From NCBI RefSeq assembly GCF_004827385.1, contig NZ_SRXN01000011.1, positions 124,001 to 188,000 on the forward strand: a DNA stretch of 64,000 nucleotides. The letters run 5' to 3'. This document shows positions 34,873 through 44,134 of this stretch, piece by piece; position 1 is the first letter of the stretch; each line of letters opens with the position of its first letter. The position numbers and the translations under genes were made by a program. The stretch comes from Ensifer sp. MPMI2T (GTDB lineage: Bacteria > Pseudomonadota > Alphaproteobacteria > Rhizobiales > Rhizobiaceae). Under the pieces are notes generated by a model. It was not told the origin of the DNA. It worked only from the letters and a program-made list of their open reading frames with translations, and did no database searches.

Positions 34873-35817
34873 CTACTCGAAATCGACCGCCATCGCGTCG
34901 CGGATCAAGCCCGTGCGCGCCAGCCGCTGCATCGCCGCGCGGCTTTCGCGCTGGTGGCGCTGCGCCTGGTTCCTCGCCTTCATGCGCGGTGCGGAGGCGG
35001 GTGCCGCCGCCACCTTCTGCAAGGCCTTTGCCCGCGACCGTTCGGCGATGAGGCCGAGCCGGGCGTAGTGCGCCAGCTTGAATAGCCGGTGGTCGATAGC
35101 CTCGCGCACCTCCTCGTCGGAAAAGCCGAGCTCCCGGGCCGTTTCGAAGGCGTCGGCGAAGAAGGCTTGTCGCCCCTCGTCATTCCCCGTTTCGGGGAAG
35201 GCTTCGAGAAGCTTGGCGTTTTCCGCCTCAAGCCTTTCCTCGCTCGCCGCCGCCTCAAACTCGGCCGCGACGCTTGTCGGCGCATCGGCAAGCGCCATCA
35301 CCTGGGAGAGCTGTTGCAGCCCCGCCTGGTGCAGCGCCCATTGACGCTGATAGGCTTGCGGATCGTAGAGCCTCAGTTCCTCCGGCGGCTCGTCAGGGAT
35401 CTGGCCGGCAATAAGCTCGGCAACGGCGTTGGCGGTGGCCGCGACACGGCTGCTCATGTTTTCGAGCGCCCGCCGCCCACTGGCAAGATCCTGGGTCTTG
35501 TGGCGGTAGTCGCGATCCCGCATGTAGCCGAGCTTCAGTTCCTCAAGCGGAACCTGCTCGCCGCCCTTGAGCGTCACGACCAGATCTTCGGCTTCGTTGG
35601 CCAGCTCCTCCTCGGAAAAGCCCGGCTCGTCGCCCTGGGTATCAGGATCGTCATCCTCATCGGCGTATTCGGTGGTCGCTGCGCCCCACGCCTCTTCACC
35701 CTCGTCGTTGGCCTCATGCGGCTCCCGGAAATCGAGGTCGTCAAAGCTGGCCGGATTGAGCGATCCGTCAACGGTTTTGCTCCCGCCGAAAGGCAGGTTG
35801 GCACTATCGTTCATCAT
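34873..35817 (-). CDS. Phage scaffolding protein
   Basis: 314 residues from the ATG at 35817 after GAAAGGTCATTCC. The N-terminal 90 residues are very acidic (EANDEGEEAWGAATTEYADE, DEDDDPDTQGDEPGF). The rest is helical, with KLGYMRDRDYRHKTQDLASG, and ends in a basic segment (RMKARNQAQRHQRESRAAMQ). Acidic start, helical middle and basic C-terminus directly upstream of the capsid gene are typical of scaffolds that guide capsid assembly. Confidence 0.82.
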   Translation of the reverse strand: MMNDSANLPFGGSKTVDGSLNPASFDDLDFREPHEANDEGEEAWGAATTEYADEDDDPDTQGDEPGFSEEELANEAEDLVVTLKGGEQVPLEELKLGYMRDRDYRHKTQDLASGRRALENMSSRVAATANAVAELIAGQIPDEPPEELRLYDPQAYQRQWALHQAGLQQLSQVMALADAPTSVAAEFEAAASEERLEAENAKLLEAFPETGNDEGRQAFFADAFETARELGFSDEEVREAIDHRLFKLAHYARLGLIAERSRAKALQKVAAAPASAPRMKARNQAQRHQRESRAAMQRLARTGLIRDAMAVDFE

Positions 35818-36027
35818 GGAATGACCTTTCAAAGCATTTTGAGGCGAAGTCGCACAAAAAATGCAGCAAAGAGAGAGACTTTCGGCGAAACGGCAGACGA
35901 CCCCTTCGCGAAAGATTTCTAGATAATTCAAACAGCTACATCGGTTTCCTGAATCAAATCGACAAGGAAACCGTCCGGCGATGGAGTGCACATCTTGGGC
36001 GCCCCACCCCATGGCACGCGCCCCACG

Positions 36028-36264
36028 TCACGCCGGCGCGCTCGTCCCTTCGGCCCTGGCTTGTTCCGTCAGGAACTTGAGCTTGCCGCGGAAATTGCGG
36101 ATCGCCCGCGCCTCGGCCGCAAAGGCCGCGCGGCTCTCATGGTCGGTGATCTTTGCATTGACGCAGCCGCTGATCGCCGCCGCTTCCAGTTCGTCCATCA
36201 GCCGGTCGAACAGCGGATTGTCGATGAGCGCCCGCGCCGCAGCAGTCCTTTCCTCTGGTTTCAT
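36028..36264 (-). CDS. Small phage protein between portal and scaffold genes
   Basis: 78 residues (MKPEERTAAARALIDNPLFD, ...SRAAFAAEARAIRNFRGKLK), helical and soluble. The pattern resembles small head-assembly proteins of podophages in which a short helical protein precedes the scaffold. A GGAG lies a little far (about 12 bases) from the ATG. No function is known. Confidence 0.7.
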   Translation of the reverse strand: MKPEERTAAARALIDNPLFDRLMDELEAAAISGCVNAKITDHESRAAFAAEARAIRNFRGKLKFLTEQARAEGTSAPA

Positions 36265-36468
36265 GTGACGTTGTCTCCGCGAGAATTCAGACGAGCCGAC
36301 CGTGCCGTGTCAGCGAAAATCGCCACACGGAAGGATTGATTCCTGTTTTGTTCTAAACTATCTCTTCAGTAGCGCGGCCGCGTCTTTTGTGGAGCCCCCC
36401 GAAACGCCGATGATCGCGACGCATCGAGCAGGTGTGCAAGCAGCAAGTTGGCCAACTGGTTTTAGAAC

Positions 36469-36765
36469 ATGAGAAAAATATTCCTCGCATTCGATGTTAT
36501 CCTCAGTTCCGTCCTGGGTATTCTTGACCTTCTCATCTTTGATTTTTTCCTGCATCGGACGGCGCGCATCATCGTGCCGCTGGTCAGTTTCGGCCGATTC
36601 GAAGTAGAGAAAATCTATTCGGCAGACATCGACTTCAACTGGCTAGGCCTGAAGCGTCTTCCATCCGGTCGCTTCCTTCTCAATTCCACGATGAGCATGT
36701 TTGCCGGTGCGGTCTTCTGGCTGCTTTGCCTTGTTGCCTATCTGGCCTTCACGCGCAGCGTCTAG
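36469..36765 (+). CDS. Membrane protein, intact copy of a tandem pair (cargo)
   Basis: 98 residues with an N-terminal membrane helix (LAFDVILSSVLGILDLLIFD), a middle soluble part (DIDFNWLGLKRLPSGRF) and a second helix near the C-terminus (AGAVFWLLCLVAYLAFT). It runs opposite to the phage genes. A frameshifted copy follows 39 bases later. Function and family are unknown to me. Confidence 0.7.
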   Translation: MRKIFLAFDVILSSVLGILDLLIFDFFLHRTARIIVPLVSFGRFEVEKIYSADIDFNWLGLKRLPSGRFLLNSTMSMFAGAVFWLLCLVAYLAFTRSV

Positions 36766-36804
36766 CCCGCACACCTCTCCATTCAACTCGGAAACAAGCG
36801 AAAC

Positions 36805-37102
36805 ATGAGGAGGAAAAAACTCTTTGCGCTCGATGTCGCGTTCTCCGCGATCACCAATTTATTCAAACTCCTCGTCGTCGAGTTCTTTCTTCACGGAACA
36901 GCACGGATCATCGCCCCTGTTGAGCTTCGGCAGTATTGTCGGCGGCGATTTCTATCTTGAAGAACCCGGCCTCAACTGGTTCGGACTGAAGCGCCGGGAG
37001 GACGGCCGCTATCAGATGAGCCACGACGCCGGCAGGTGGGCCGCCGTGGTCTTCTGGCTGCTTTGCCTTGCGGCCTATGCCGTCTACGCACGCGGGTTTT
37101 GA
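36805..37102 (+). pseudogene. Frameshifted second copy of the tandem membrane protein
   Basis: The ATG at 36805 opens MRRKKLFALDVAFSAI...FFLHGTARIIAP, matching the intact neighbour, and then runs into a stop. The rest of the protein (LLSFGSIVGG, LNWFGLKRREDGRYQM, VFWLLCLAAYAVYARGF) continues in another frame. Comparison with ATC ATC GTG CCG CTG in the intact gene shows two bases missing after 36912. Ribosome site and C-terminus are otherwise preserved, so the loss is recent or a sequencing error is possible. Confidence 0.8.
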
Positions 37103-37113
37103 CCGCGCTAGGG

Positions 37114-37467
37114 TTATTCGCGCCAGTCTTCCTGTGCTCGTCTCAGCGAAACGCGTCCCGGAAACAGTTTCTCCCATGGCCCATTTCCCTCCGGAACACC
37201 AGGAGACGCGGAAGGCAGCCGCGAGGTGCGGGTGACAGGCGCCATTTTCGGGGCGTTGCGACGGTCGTTTGGATCACCCTTGTAGGACTCCTCCCAGAAC
37301 TCCCGGTTCTGATGGTACGCGTCACGGGCATCATGCCAATTGATTCCGAAGTCTCTCGCTATGCGATCCGCATAGGCTTCATCCGGGTTGAGAGTGTCGT
37401 TGAACATCGACCCACCCAACTTATCGCCAATCTGCTTCAGTCCAAACTTCATCAAAAATGGATACAT
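37114..37467 (-). CDS. Phage-region protein, 117 residues
   Basis: The ATG at 37467 has CCAAGGAGAGTTA upstream. The start MYPFLMKFGLKQIGDKLGGS is followed by DEAYADRIARDFGINWHDAR, then a Pro/Arg-rich tail ending in RAQEDWRE. The ending resembles EALRTWRE of the protein at 49063-49689. No family is recognised. The orientation is with the phage genes. Confidence 0.65.
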   Translation of the reverse strand: MYPFLMKFGLKQIGDKLGGSMFNDTLNPDEAYADRIARDFGINWHDARDAYHQNREFWEESYKGDPNDRRNAPKMAPVTRTSRLPSASPGVPEGNGPWEKLFPGRVSLRRAQEDWRE

Positions 37468-37637
37468 GTAACTCTCCTTGGTGCGCGAATCCTGGCGCCG
37501 CCTTACAGTGTGTCGGGCGCGGGCGTATGAAGGGTTCGTCGATGTGCTAAGAATTGCGTCGCACAAGCATCCCGACCGATGTCGTGGATGCCGCTGTTTG
37601 GTAAAGTTCCGGCATTTCTGGCTTACTGGAGTGTGCT

Positions 37638-38447
37638 ATGACGGCTGCATCGACCTTCAACGCCAGCACGGGGGACGGTTATGAACTGCAGATGGGGCGT
37701 TGGAGCCGCCGGCTTGCTGTTCCGTTCCTGGCGTTCGCCGGGATCTCGAGCGGTGAACGGGTGCTGGACGTGGGCTGCGGCACCGGCAGTTTGACGTTTC
37801 TGCTGTCCGAGCGCTCCGACCTGGCGGCTATCTCCGGCATAGACTACGCGCCGCCCTACATCGAACATGCGACCCGCAGAAACTCAGACCCGCGCGTCTC
37901 TTTCCGTGTCGGCGATGCATGTGCTTTGCCTTTCCCCGACGCGGCGTTCGACCGGGTTCTGTCGCTCCTGATGCTCCACTTCGTCCCCGAGCCCCATCGA
38001 GCCGTGGCAGAAATGCGCCGTGTCGCACGACCTGGAGCGACAGTCGCAGCCACCGTATGGGACGCGCGCGGTGGCTTTGTTGCCGGTCGGATGTTCTTGG
38101 ATACCGCGGCTGCGCTTGATCCCGCCGCTGGATCACTTCGGGCGCGCGCCTGCACACGTCCGATGACTCGGCCGGGTGAACTGGGCTTGGCCTGGCGTCG
38201 TGCCGGCCTTGTCGACGTCGAGACCTCGGAGCTTGCGATCCGCATGGACTTCGCTTCCTTCGACGATTACTGGGCGCCATACCTCGGCAAGGATGGACCG
38301 GGCGCCGAGTATGTCGCGACACTCGATGAGCAGGCGCGCACAAGGCTTCGCGATGCGGTCCGTTCTGCCTACCTCGACGGCGACGTTGACGGTCCACGGT
38401 CCTACGCGGCCGTTGCCTGGGCTGTCAAAGGGACCGTGCCGACTTGA
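37638..38447 (+). CDS. Class I SAM-dependent methyltransferase (cargo)
   Basis: 269 residues. The Rossmann-fold motifs are clear: motif I RVLDVGCGTGSLTFLL, acidic loop ISGIDYAPPYIEHA, FRVGDACALPFPDAAFDRVL and LLMLHFVPEPHRAVAEMRRV. This is the UbiE/Methyltransf_11 type. The substrate cannot be read from sequence. The ATG follows TACTGGAGTGTGCT. It lies on the plus strand between phage head genes, in the direction of the other cargo genes. Confidence 0.88.
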   Translation: MTAASTFNASTGDGYELQMGRWSRRLAVPFLAFAGISSGERVLDVGCGTGSLTFLLSERSDLAAISGIDYAPPYIEHATRRNSDPRVSFRVGDACALPFPDAAFDRVLSLLMLHFVPEPHRAVAEMRRVARPGATVAATVWDARGGFVAGRMFLDTAAALDPAAGSLRARACTRPMTRPGELGLAWRRAGLVDVETSELAIRMDFASFDDYWAPYLGKDGPGAEYVATLDEQARTRLRDAVRSAYLDGDVDGPRSYAAVAWAVKGTVPT

Positions 38448-38525
38448 GCGCGTAAAACTTGTCGGACACGCCCAACTCGTAAAACCACTGCCTCTTCACG
38501 CGCGGTGTCTGAAGCCCTCGCGCGC

Positions 38526-38798
38526 CTACTTGCCCGCCCGCTTCGTGCACCGGTTCTTTTGCTTCACGCAGGCGATCTGCGGCGTCGAGCATTCGGCCAC
38601 TCCGTTCACAACCGTGCAGAAGGAGCACTGGTCGTTGAACTCCAGGCAATCCGGATTCGCCACAATAAATTCCTTCAAGCTGTCATCCTGCGTCTGAGCC
38701 GCTCCTGCCGTCGCCCCGAGCTCGGCCGAAAGCGCGGCCGCAGTACCGGCAAGGGCGAACGCAAATGAAAAGGCGAGCTTACGGACGGCATATCTCAT
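38526..38798 (-). CDS. Small secreted cysteine-rich protein (cargo)
   Basis: 90 residues from the ATG at 38798 (AAAGGAATGGA upstream). A signal peptide (RKLAFSFAFALAGTAAALSA) leads to a mature chain with six cysteines: NPDCLEFNDQCSFCTVVNG, ECSTPQIACVKQKNRC. This spacing suggests three disulfides. No known family is recognised. The basic end KRAGK is short. Confidence 0.7.
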   Translation of the reverse strand: MRYAVRKLAFSFAFALAGTAAALSAELGATAGAAQTQDDSLKEFIVANPDCLEFNDQCSFCTVVNGVAECSTPQIACVKQKNRCTKRAGK

Positions 38799-38863
38799 TC
38801 CATTCCTTTCGCGGCGGAGGCTTCCCATCGTTGTTCACGAAGCTCCACTCCGACGCCCGGCAG

Positions 38864-40018
38864 TCACCCCACCAGGTTGCGGATCGCGCGCATGAAGACA
38901 CGGGCACCGATACCGATCAGCGCGTCGGGAAAATCATAATCCGGATTGTGTAACCGCGGATGGTTCTCCCCGGAGCCTAGGAAAAACATCGCCGACGGCG
39001 CCACGCGGCCGAAGAGGCCGAAATCCTCCGATGCCTTCATCGGCAGTGCGCCAGCGCCCTGATGGTGGCTGACGCCTTCGTCGTCGAGTGCCCGCCTGAG
39101 TTCGCCGACCGCAGGCGCCGCATTGCTGCACTGATGGAAAACGTCCTCGTAGCTGATCGTCGCGTCAAGCTTCGCCGCCTTGGCCTCCTTGCGCACAAGC
39201 GCCTCCGCGGCCGCCACCAGCGCCGCCATCCGCTCGTCCGTCAGCGTGCGCAGCGTCGCCCAGATTTCCGCATAGCCGGGGCTGATGCCGAAGGCCTCTT
39301 CGCCGAGCTTCGCATGCGTCACCGTCACCAGCGTGAAGTTTTCGTCGAGCGGCCCGCCGGCACCAAGCGCGGTGAGGCCACCCAGGAGCTTTGCGAGCGC
39401 AAACGTCGGCGCGATCCCGTCTTCAGGCGAAGAGGCATGCGACGTCCTGCCGGAAAGCGTGATCTTCATGCCGCGCGAGGCGCAGTTGACCGGACCCTCG
39501 GTGAGCGCCACATGGCCGAGCGGCAGCCCGGGAAAATTGTGCAGCGAAAACACGAAGTCCGGTTTCAGCGCGGAAAATTTCGGATCGGCGAGGACCGCTG
39601 CCGCCCCTGCCCCGTTCTCCTCGGCCGGCTGGAAGAGCAAGATCGCCCGCCCGCGCGCTGGCCGCTCGCGGCCGAGCCCCTTGGCCACCGCCATAAGGAT
39701 CGCCATGTGCCCGTCATGCCCGCAGAGGTGCCCCTTGCCGGCGATCTCAGAGCGGTGCGCCAGATCGGAAACCTCCTCGATCGGCAGGCCGTCGAGCTCG
39801 GCCCGGATCATCACTGTCGGCCCCTCGCCTGTTCCCCAGTAGATGGCCGCCACGCCATGCCCGCCAAGCGCGGTGACGATCTCGTCCGCGCCGGCTTCTT
39901 CAAGCGCCTGCACGACCGCCTTTGCCGTCTCCGCCTCCGCGCCGGAAAGCTCGGGCCGGCGATGCAGCGCGCGCCGAAACGTCGTGACCTCTTCTAGCTC
40001 GTCGGTGCTCAGGAACAT
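38864..40018 (-). CDS. M20-family amidohydrolase/peptidase (cargo)
   Basis: 384 residues of the M20D type: FRRALHRRPELSGAEAETA, metal-site GHLCGHDGHMAILM (Cys99, His101, His104), LLFQPAEENGAGAAAVL (130-147) and a dimerisation domain with SGRTSHASSPEDGIAP. Relatives remove acyl groups from amino acids (hippurate, N-acetyl or auxin conjugates); the substrate here is unknown. It is full length. It lies between the portal gene and the smaller head genes in the phage direction, so it could be co-transcribed with them. Confidence 0.9.
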   Translation of the reverse strand: MFLSTDELEEVTTFRRALHRRPELSGAEAETAKAVVQALEEAGADEIVTALGGHGVAAIYWGTGEGPTVMIRAELDGLPIEEVSDLAHRSEIAGKGHLCGHDGHMAILMAVAKGLGRERPARGRAILLFQPAEENGAGAAAVLADPKFSALKPDFVFSLHNFPGLPLGHVALTEGPVNCASRGMKITLSGRTSHASSPEDGIAPTFALAKLLGGLTALGAGGPLDENFTLVTVTHAKLGEEAFGISPGYAEIWATLRTLTDERMAALVAAAEALVRKEAKAAKLDATISYEDVFHQCSNAAPAVGELRRALDDEGVSHHQGAGALPMKASEDFGLFGRVAPSAMFFLGSGENHPRLHNPDYDFPDALIGIGARVFMRAIRNLVG

Positions 40019-40199
40019 GCTGCAACTCCACGTGATTTCGCGGCCTACGTCGCGTATTTCGTCTCATCAACGCAGATAGCATTCGCACAACGCAAAGCCC
40101 AGCGTGCCCATTCGCGTCACTGCCGGAATCGCTGAATTGCAATGCTGATCGTCTTCGGACACTTCTGCGCAAACATCCTCCAATCACGAACTTGCTTTC

Positions 40200-42254
40200 T
40201 TACCCTGGCGCCCCTCCAATCTGCGCCGCCGTCAGCGGCTCGCCGCCCATCATTTCCGCGGCGTTCTGCTGTCGTTTCAGGTTCAGCTCGGCGTCGATCT
40301 GGTAGCGCTTCAGCGCCCCCTTCTGCTGGATTTCGGCAAGCTTCAGTTCGCGCTCGATCTCCAGCTTCCGCCGGTCGTTTTCCGCCGAAAGCCGCGCCTT
40401 CTCGCCATCGGCTTGCGCCCGCATCTGAAGCTTCTGCATCTCCGGGTTCGGTTGCCCGGCGCTCGCCTGCATTCGTCGCTGGATCTCCTCCGGCGTCGGC
40501 TTGGTGAAATAGAGGTCGGGCGATTTCAGCCCCGCCGCCTCCACCGATTTGGCGATGCCGTTGTAGAGGTTGTCCGGCGAGACATAAGGATTGTCCGGCC
40601 CGAGCGTCATCAGCAGTTTTTCCTGCAACTGCTGGATCAGCTGGATCATCATCATATCGCGCTCGCGCGTGCCGGCGCCGAGGCCGGTGTTCACCGTCGC
40701 GTCCATCTCGCCGTTCCAGTGGCGCGGATCGAAACTTACCCATTGCCCGCGCAGCCTGACGACGCGCGGCCGGTCCTGGTGCTTGATGACGAGCCTGAGC
40801 AGCCCCTTGAACACGCGCCTCAAGCCCTGCGCGAAGGTCCGCACCATCAGCTCCGTCTGGCCGATCCCCGCCTGCTCGATCAGCGCAGTGGCCCGCGCCG
40901 TCATGTTCTGAAGCGCGTCCGGGGCGAGCCCGCTGGAAGCATCGGAAATGCCGGTGCGGTCGGTCGCCTCCTGGTCGAGGTAGGAAAGCATCGCGAAGGA
41001 TTCCTTCGCGACGAACGGCACCATGGTGTAGCCGAGCGCCGCGCGCGCATCGACGCCTTGGCTGACCCGGATCGGCTGCCCGAATTTCGGGTTGAGCACG
41101 GCCTCCGGATTGGCGATCGCGCCTTCCTGGACGATCGGTTGCTGGTTGTTCTGCCAGTAGAGATTGTCGAGCGTCTGGCGCATCAGCACGGTCTTCACCC
41201 GCTGGATTTCCGCCATGTCGTCGGTGACCGAGCCGCCCTCGCGCTGGTGCGGCCGACGTTCGACGATAAGGTCGGCGAAGGGCACCTCGTCCCACTCGTC
41301 GTTCGAAAGCAGGTTCTCCGCGCCCGTGCCGCCGGCAAAGACGAGCCGGCGCAGTTCCGCAATGCCGTCGTCGTCCGCATCCACCTTCACGTAGAGCTCG
41401 TAATAATCCACCTCCTCCAGCGCCTTCGGCACCGCATCCCTTGTGGCGAAGGCATCGCGCCTGCGGGTGAATTCCTCGTCGTCGCGGTCGTTAGCGGCGG
41501 TCGAAGCCGGCAGGCCTTCGATCAGGTCACGGTCATGCCCCAGCGCGACGAGGTCCGAGCGGCGCATGCGCGTGGCAACGCCGGTGATCGGGCTCTCCTC
41601 GATCGAGAGCGCGTCCGGATGGATCAGGAATTCTTCGAGCGGCACCGCCGCCAGCCGTGGCGTGCCTCGCTCCACCTTGCGGCGGATCTTTACGCTGTAG
41701 CTCTGCTGCTCGATCACACCCTCGAGTGTCTGGATCTTCTCGGGCGTCTGCGACTGCTCCATCACCTCCACCGCGTCGTCGCCGACGAGCTGCACCAATG
41801 CCGCCTCGTCGAGCCCCGTATGGGTGGAGACCGCGACCGAAACCTTGTTCTCGTACCACCAGCGAATCACACCGTTGCGGAGCTTCAAGGCGTCGTGCGC
41901 CGCGTCCTGCACGGCGTCATAGCCATCGCTTTCGGGAAAGACGACGTAGTTGATGTAGTCGGTCGCTTGGCTCGCCGCTGCCTCGTCGCCCTCGTTGACA
42001 GGCGCGTATTCCACCACCTTGTCGTTGCCGAGAATGGTGCGGATCAGCGACGGCAGTACCTTCTTGATCGCCGCGCGGCAATCGCGCGAAACCACTTTCG
42101 AGCGGTTGGCGTCCGCCGGCACGTCCTTCATCGTGCCGTCGTAATATTCCATCGCCTTGATGCGATCGACCGCGAGCACATCGCGATAGTCTTCGCAGTC
42201 CTTCACCAGTTGGCTGACCAGCGCGGCCAGCCGTTCATCGGTCATTGCAGCCAT
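40200..42254 (-). CDS. Phage portal protein (P22-like type)
   Basis: 684 residues. It has the features of large podovirus portals: N-terminal KVVSRDCRAAIKKVLPSLIR, LGNDKVVEYAPVNEGD, TDRTGISDASSGLAPDALQN and MTARATALIEQAGIGQTELM. A C-terminal coiled-coil part (MQKLQMRAQADGEKARLSAE) follows. The portal ring is the DNA gate at one capsid vertex. The ATG at 42254 follows GAAAGGTTTCTCC. Length is normal for a P22-like portal with a barrel extension. Confidence 0.87.
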   Translation of the reverse strand: MAAMTDERLAALVSQLVKDCEDYRDVLAVDRIKAMEYYDGTMKDVPADANRSKVVSRDCRAAIKKVLPSLIRTILGNDKVVEYAPVNEGDEAAASQATDYINYVVFPESDGYDAVQDAAHDALKLRNGVIRWWYENKVSVAVSTHTGLDEAALVQLVGDDAVEVMEQSQTPEKIQTLEGVIEQQSYSVKIRRKVERGTPRLAAVPLEEFLIHPDALSIEESPITGVATRMRRSDLVALGHDRDLIEGLPASTAANDRDDEEFTRRRDAFATRDAVPKALEEVDYYELYVKVDADDDGIAELRRLVFAGGTGAENLLSNDEWDEVPFADLIVERRPHQREGGSVTDDMAEIQRVKTVLMRQTLDNLYWQNNQQPIVQEGAIANPEAVLNPKFGQPIRVSQGVDARAALGYTMVPFVAKESFAMLSYLDQEATDRTGISDASSGLAPDALQNMTARATALIEQAGIGQTELMVRTFAQGLRRVFKGLLRLVIKHQDRPRVVRLRGQWVSFDPRHWNGEMDATVNTGLGAGTRERDMMMIQLIQQLQEKLLMTLGPDNPYVSPDNLYNGIAKSVEAAGLKSPDLYFTKPTPEEIQRRMQASAGQPNPEMQKLQMRAQADGEKARLSAENDRRKLEIERELKLAEIQQKGALKRYQIDAELNLKRQQNAAEMMGGEPLTAAQIGGAPG

Positions 42255-42604
42255 CGGAGAAACCTTTCGGCGGTGGAGTTCGATTTTGAGTCGTTGGGTG
42301 GCCGCATTGACCGGCCCGCCTATGCGAAACGGAGGGAGGTGCGTTTCCGCACGGGATCATCTCGGCAAGGACCGTCCCCCACCGAGTGGCCAATGTTCGA
42401 TGGCGCTGATCTCGCCTCGGCATCGACTTGTCGTGACACAGATAAGGTCTTTCAGGTTTGACCTGGGAAAATGGGCGGCGACGGGACCGTCGGCCATGAC
42501 CATCCTCTGGCAGCGGAATGCTATCTTCGGTAGCAGCCCTTCCCTTCGGCAAAACCTCCCATAGTTAAGCCTTTATCGGAAGCTTTCGTCGGGAGTGCGG
42601 GTTA
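42255..42604. other. Gene-free spacer upstream of the portal gene
   Basis: About 350 bases with no convincing ORF. It should hold the promoter for the portal gene on the minus strand and for the small plus-strand gene at its right end (GGGAGTGCGGGTTA precedes that start). Confidence 0.4.
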
Positions 42605-42766
42605 ATGTCGATCCTCATCAGCATCTTGATCACCTTCCTGGTCGTCATCCTGGTGCTCTATCTCGTAAATCGGCTTCCGTTGGACGCGCGCACCAGACAG
42701 ATCGTCCAAGCCATCGTGATCATCATCGGGATCCTCTCGCTGCTACGGTATCTGGCGGTCTTTTGA
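42605..42766 (+). CDS. Small two-helix membrane protein (Thivi_2564-like)
   Basis: 53 residues: helix one ILISILITFLVVILVLYLV, a short polar loop NRLPLDARTRQ, helix two IVIIIGILSLLRYLAVF. Size and layout match the Thivi_2564-type small membrane proteins. The role is unknown. It lies on the plus strand between the portal and large-terminase genes. Confidence 0.7.
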   Translation: MSILISILITFLVVILVLYLVNRLPLDARTRQIVQAIVIIIGILSLLRYLAVF

Positions 42767-43318
42767 CCGCGCCCTCGGAACCACCGGCACCCCGGTGCCC
42801 GCTGATGAGAGGTCGCGGTACACGACTGCAGCCACTGCTGCCTCGTCGGCTGCCGTAGGGGCAAGGCGTCTCCCCCCGTCCTCATCCCTGTGACAAGCAC
42901 GGGATGACGGCGAAACACGCATCCGCCAAACCCATTGCGCTACCGCCGTGCACTGCGGCGTCTGACCAGACGCGCAGATCTCCAGGTCTGCATTTGTATA
43001 GCTTGTGGGGCTTTGAAAAACGCGCTCGAAATGACCCATGTCGCGCTGAACGTTCCGATCAACCAGCGGGCTGGTCTCGACGGAAACGCTGCTTGGTCGC
43101 GCGTGCGCCCCCGCCTGAAATAGCTACGAACAGACCGTGAATCGATGTCGGCAGAAAACCGCGCATCACCCGTAATCGCCGGCCATGAACTGAGGAGCAT
43201 GGTATAATGCCGTTACGTCACAACGCCTCAACCATTGTCGCCCCGGACCAACCATTGTGCAGGAACCAGTTGCACCGATGGCACGTTGTCGTACGAGTAT
43301 AGAGTGGAGTTCATTACG
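42767..43318. other. Gene-free spacer with a family A repeat at 42879-42907
   Basis: CCTCATCCCTGTGacaagCACGGGATGA is a short, shuffled family A copy. The remaining bases show no supported ORF on either strand. Confidence 0.6.
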
Positions 43319-43498
43319 ATGATTGGAAAAGATTACCGAGGGCCGGAATATCACGCTTCGACCGGCCTACCTGTCGCCATTCTGCTGCTGTCTGTGCTCG
43401 CTATATCGGCATACCTCGTCTTCGCAGGATCGCTGACCAGCGAGCAGCATGCCGCAGCCAAGGTTTACCTGCCGGCTGCCCAGACCCAGACGCGGTGA
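43319..43498 (+). CDS. Small single-helix membrane protein
   Basis: 59 residues from the ATG at 43319 (GTGGAGTTCATTAC upstream). A polar start (MIGKDYRGPEYHASTG) is followed by one membrane helix (AILLLSVLAISAYLVFAG) and a polar tail. No family is recognised. It belongs to the set of small plus-strand genes between phage head genes. Confidence 0.6.
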   Translation: MIGKDYRGPEYHASTGLPVAILLLSVLAISAYLVFAGSLTSEQHAAAKVYLPAAQTQTR

Positions 43499-43500
43499 CA

Positions 43501-43617
43501 GGCTTTAGGCGCTGCAGCGCCGCGCGTCTATTCAGACGTGCAAAGGACGCTGTAGTATATTGAATTGCTTGCATGTTTTATCCTTAAATCGGCTACGATC
43601 CATGGAAACATGCAGTA
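43501..43617. repeat. Dispersed palindromic repeat, family B (copy 1)
   Basis: Carries GGCGCTGCAGCGCCGCGCGT, AGGACGCTGTAG, TTGAATTGCTTGCATG and TTATCCTTAAATCGGCTACG, ending with CATGCAG. It is the reverse complement of the layout at 54007-54109 and contains several nested palindromes. Confidence 0.75.
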
Positions 43618-43687
43618 AGGCGAGGCTGTTGCGTTACCTGCCGCCGACTGCCTCGAAATTCTCACATTCGGCTCCCCATGATGGGGA

Positions 43688-43819
43688 ATGGACAAGAGCG
43701 GAATAGCCTTTCTGGCGCTTATACTCATCCTCGTCGCTCTCGTGGTGAGCATCCTGTTGCTCAATCCCGATGCGGTGGCACCGCCGAGCACACCGCCAAT
43801 CGCTCCAGGAAAAGTGTAG
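43688..43819 (+). CDS. Very small membrane protein, C-terminus inside a repeat
   Basis: 43 residues: helix IAFLALILILVALVVSILLL, then a Pro-rich tail PDAVAPPSTPPIAPGKV. The ATG at 43688 follows GATGGGGA. The last codons and the TAG lie within a family C repeat (43803-43853), so the repeat supplies the protein's end. Confidence 0.55.
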   Translation: MDKSGIAFLALILILVALVVSILLLNPDAVAPPSTPPIAPGKV

Positions 43820-43853
43820 AACGGTTTTCCGTCCGGAATTGCGTGCTTTCAAA
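43803..43853 (+). repeat. Dispersed palindromic repeat, family C (copy 1), in a gene-free stretch to 44134
   Basis: CTCCAGGAAAAGTGTAGAAC, GGTTTTCCGTCCGGAATTGC and CTTTCAAAGG. Nearly the same sequence lies at 52978-53037 and a shorter one at 57533-57575. Nothing else is seen up to the terminase stop. Confidence 0.8.
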
Positions 43854-44134
43854 GGAGCCCGATCGCTTTTGCCTGCCGCAAACTCGATCCAGGCAGCCTA
43901 CGCCCGCTGCGCGCCGCTTACACAAACAACGGCTCAAGTAATTACGAACACTGGAGAACGGTTAGCGAACGAAGCATGGACGTCTACTCCCCGTGGGCTA
44001 AGCCGTCGTCCACCGCGTCGACGGCGGAAATACCTCCTCCGGGTAGCGCCTAATCGGCAATCAGGAGGAGCCGCCGCGGACACGCCCTCGCACCGAATGT
44101 GGAAGACGCGCGGTCCCAAGCGCACACGCCACCC

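Noticed and set aside
40413-42461. 682-codon plus-strand ORF opposite the portal gene
   Set aside because: It mirrors the portal gene codons and is rich in His, Arg and Asp; the portal reading is clearly the real one.
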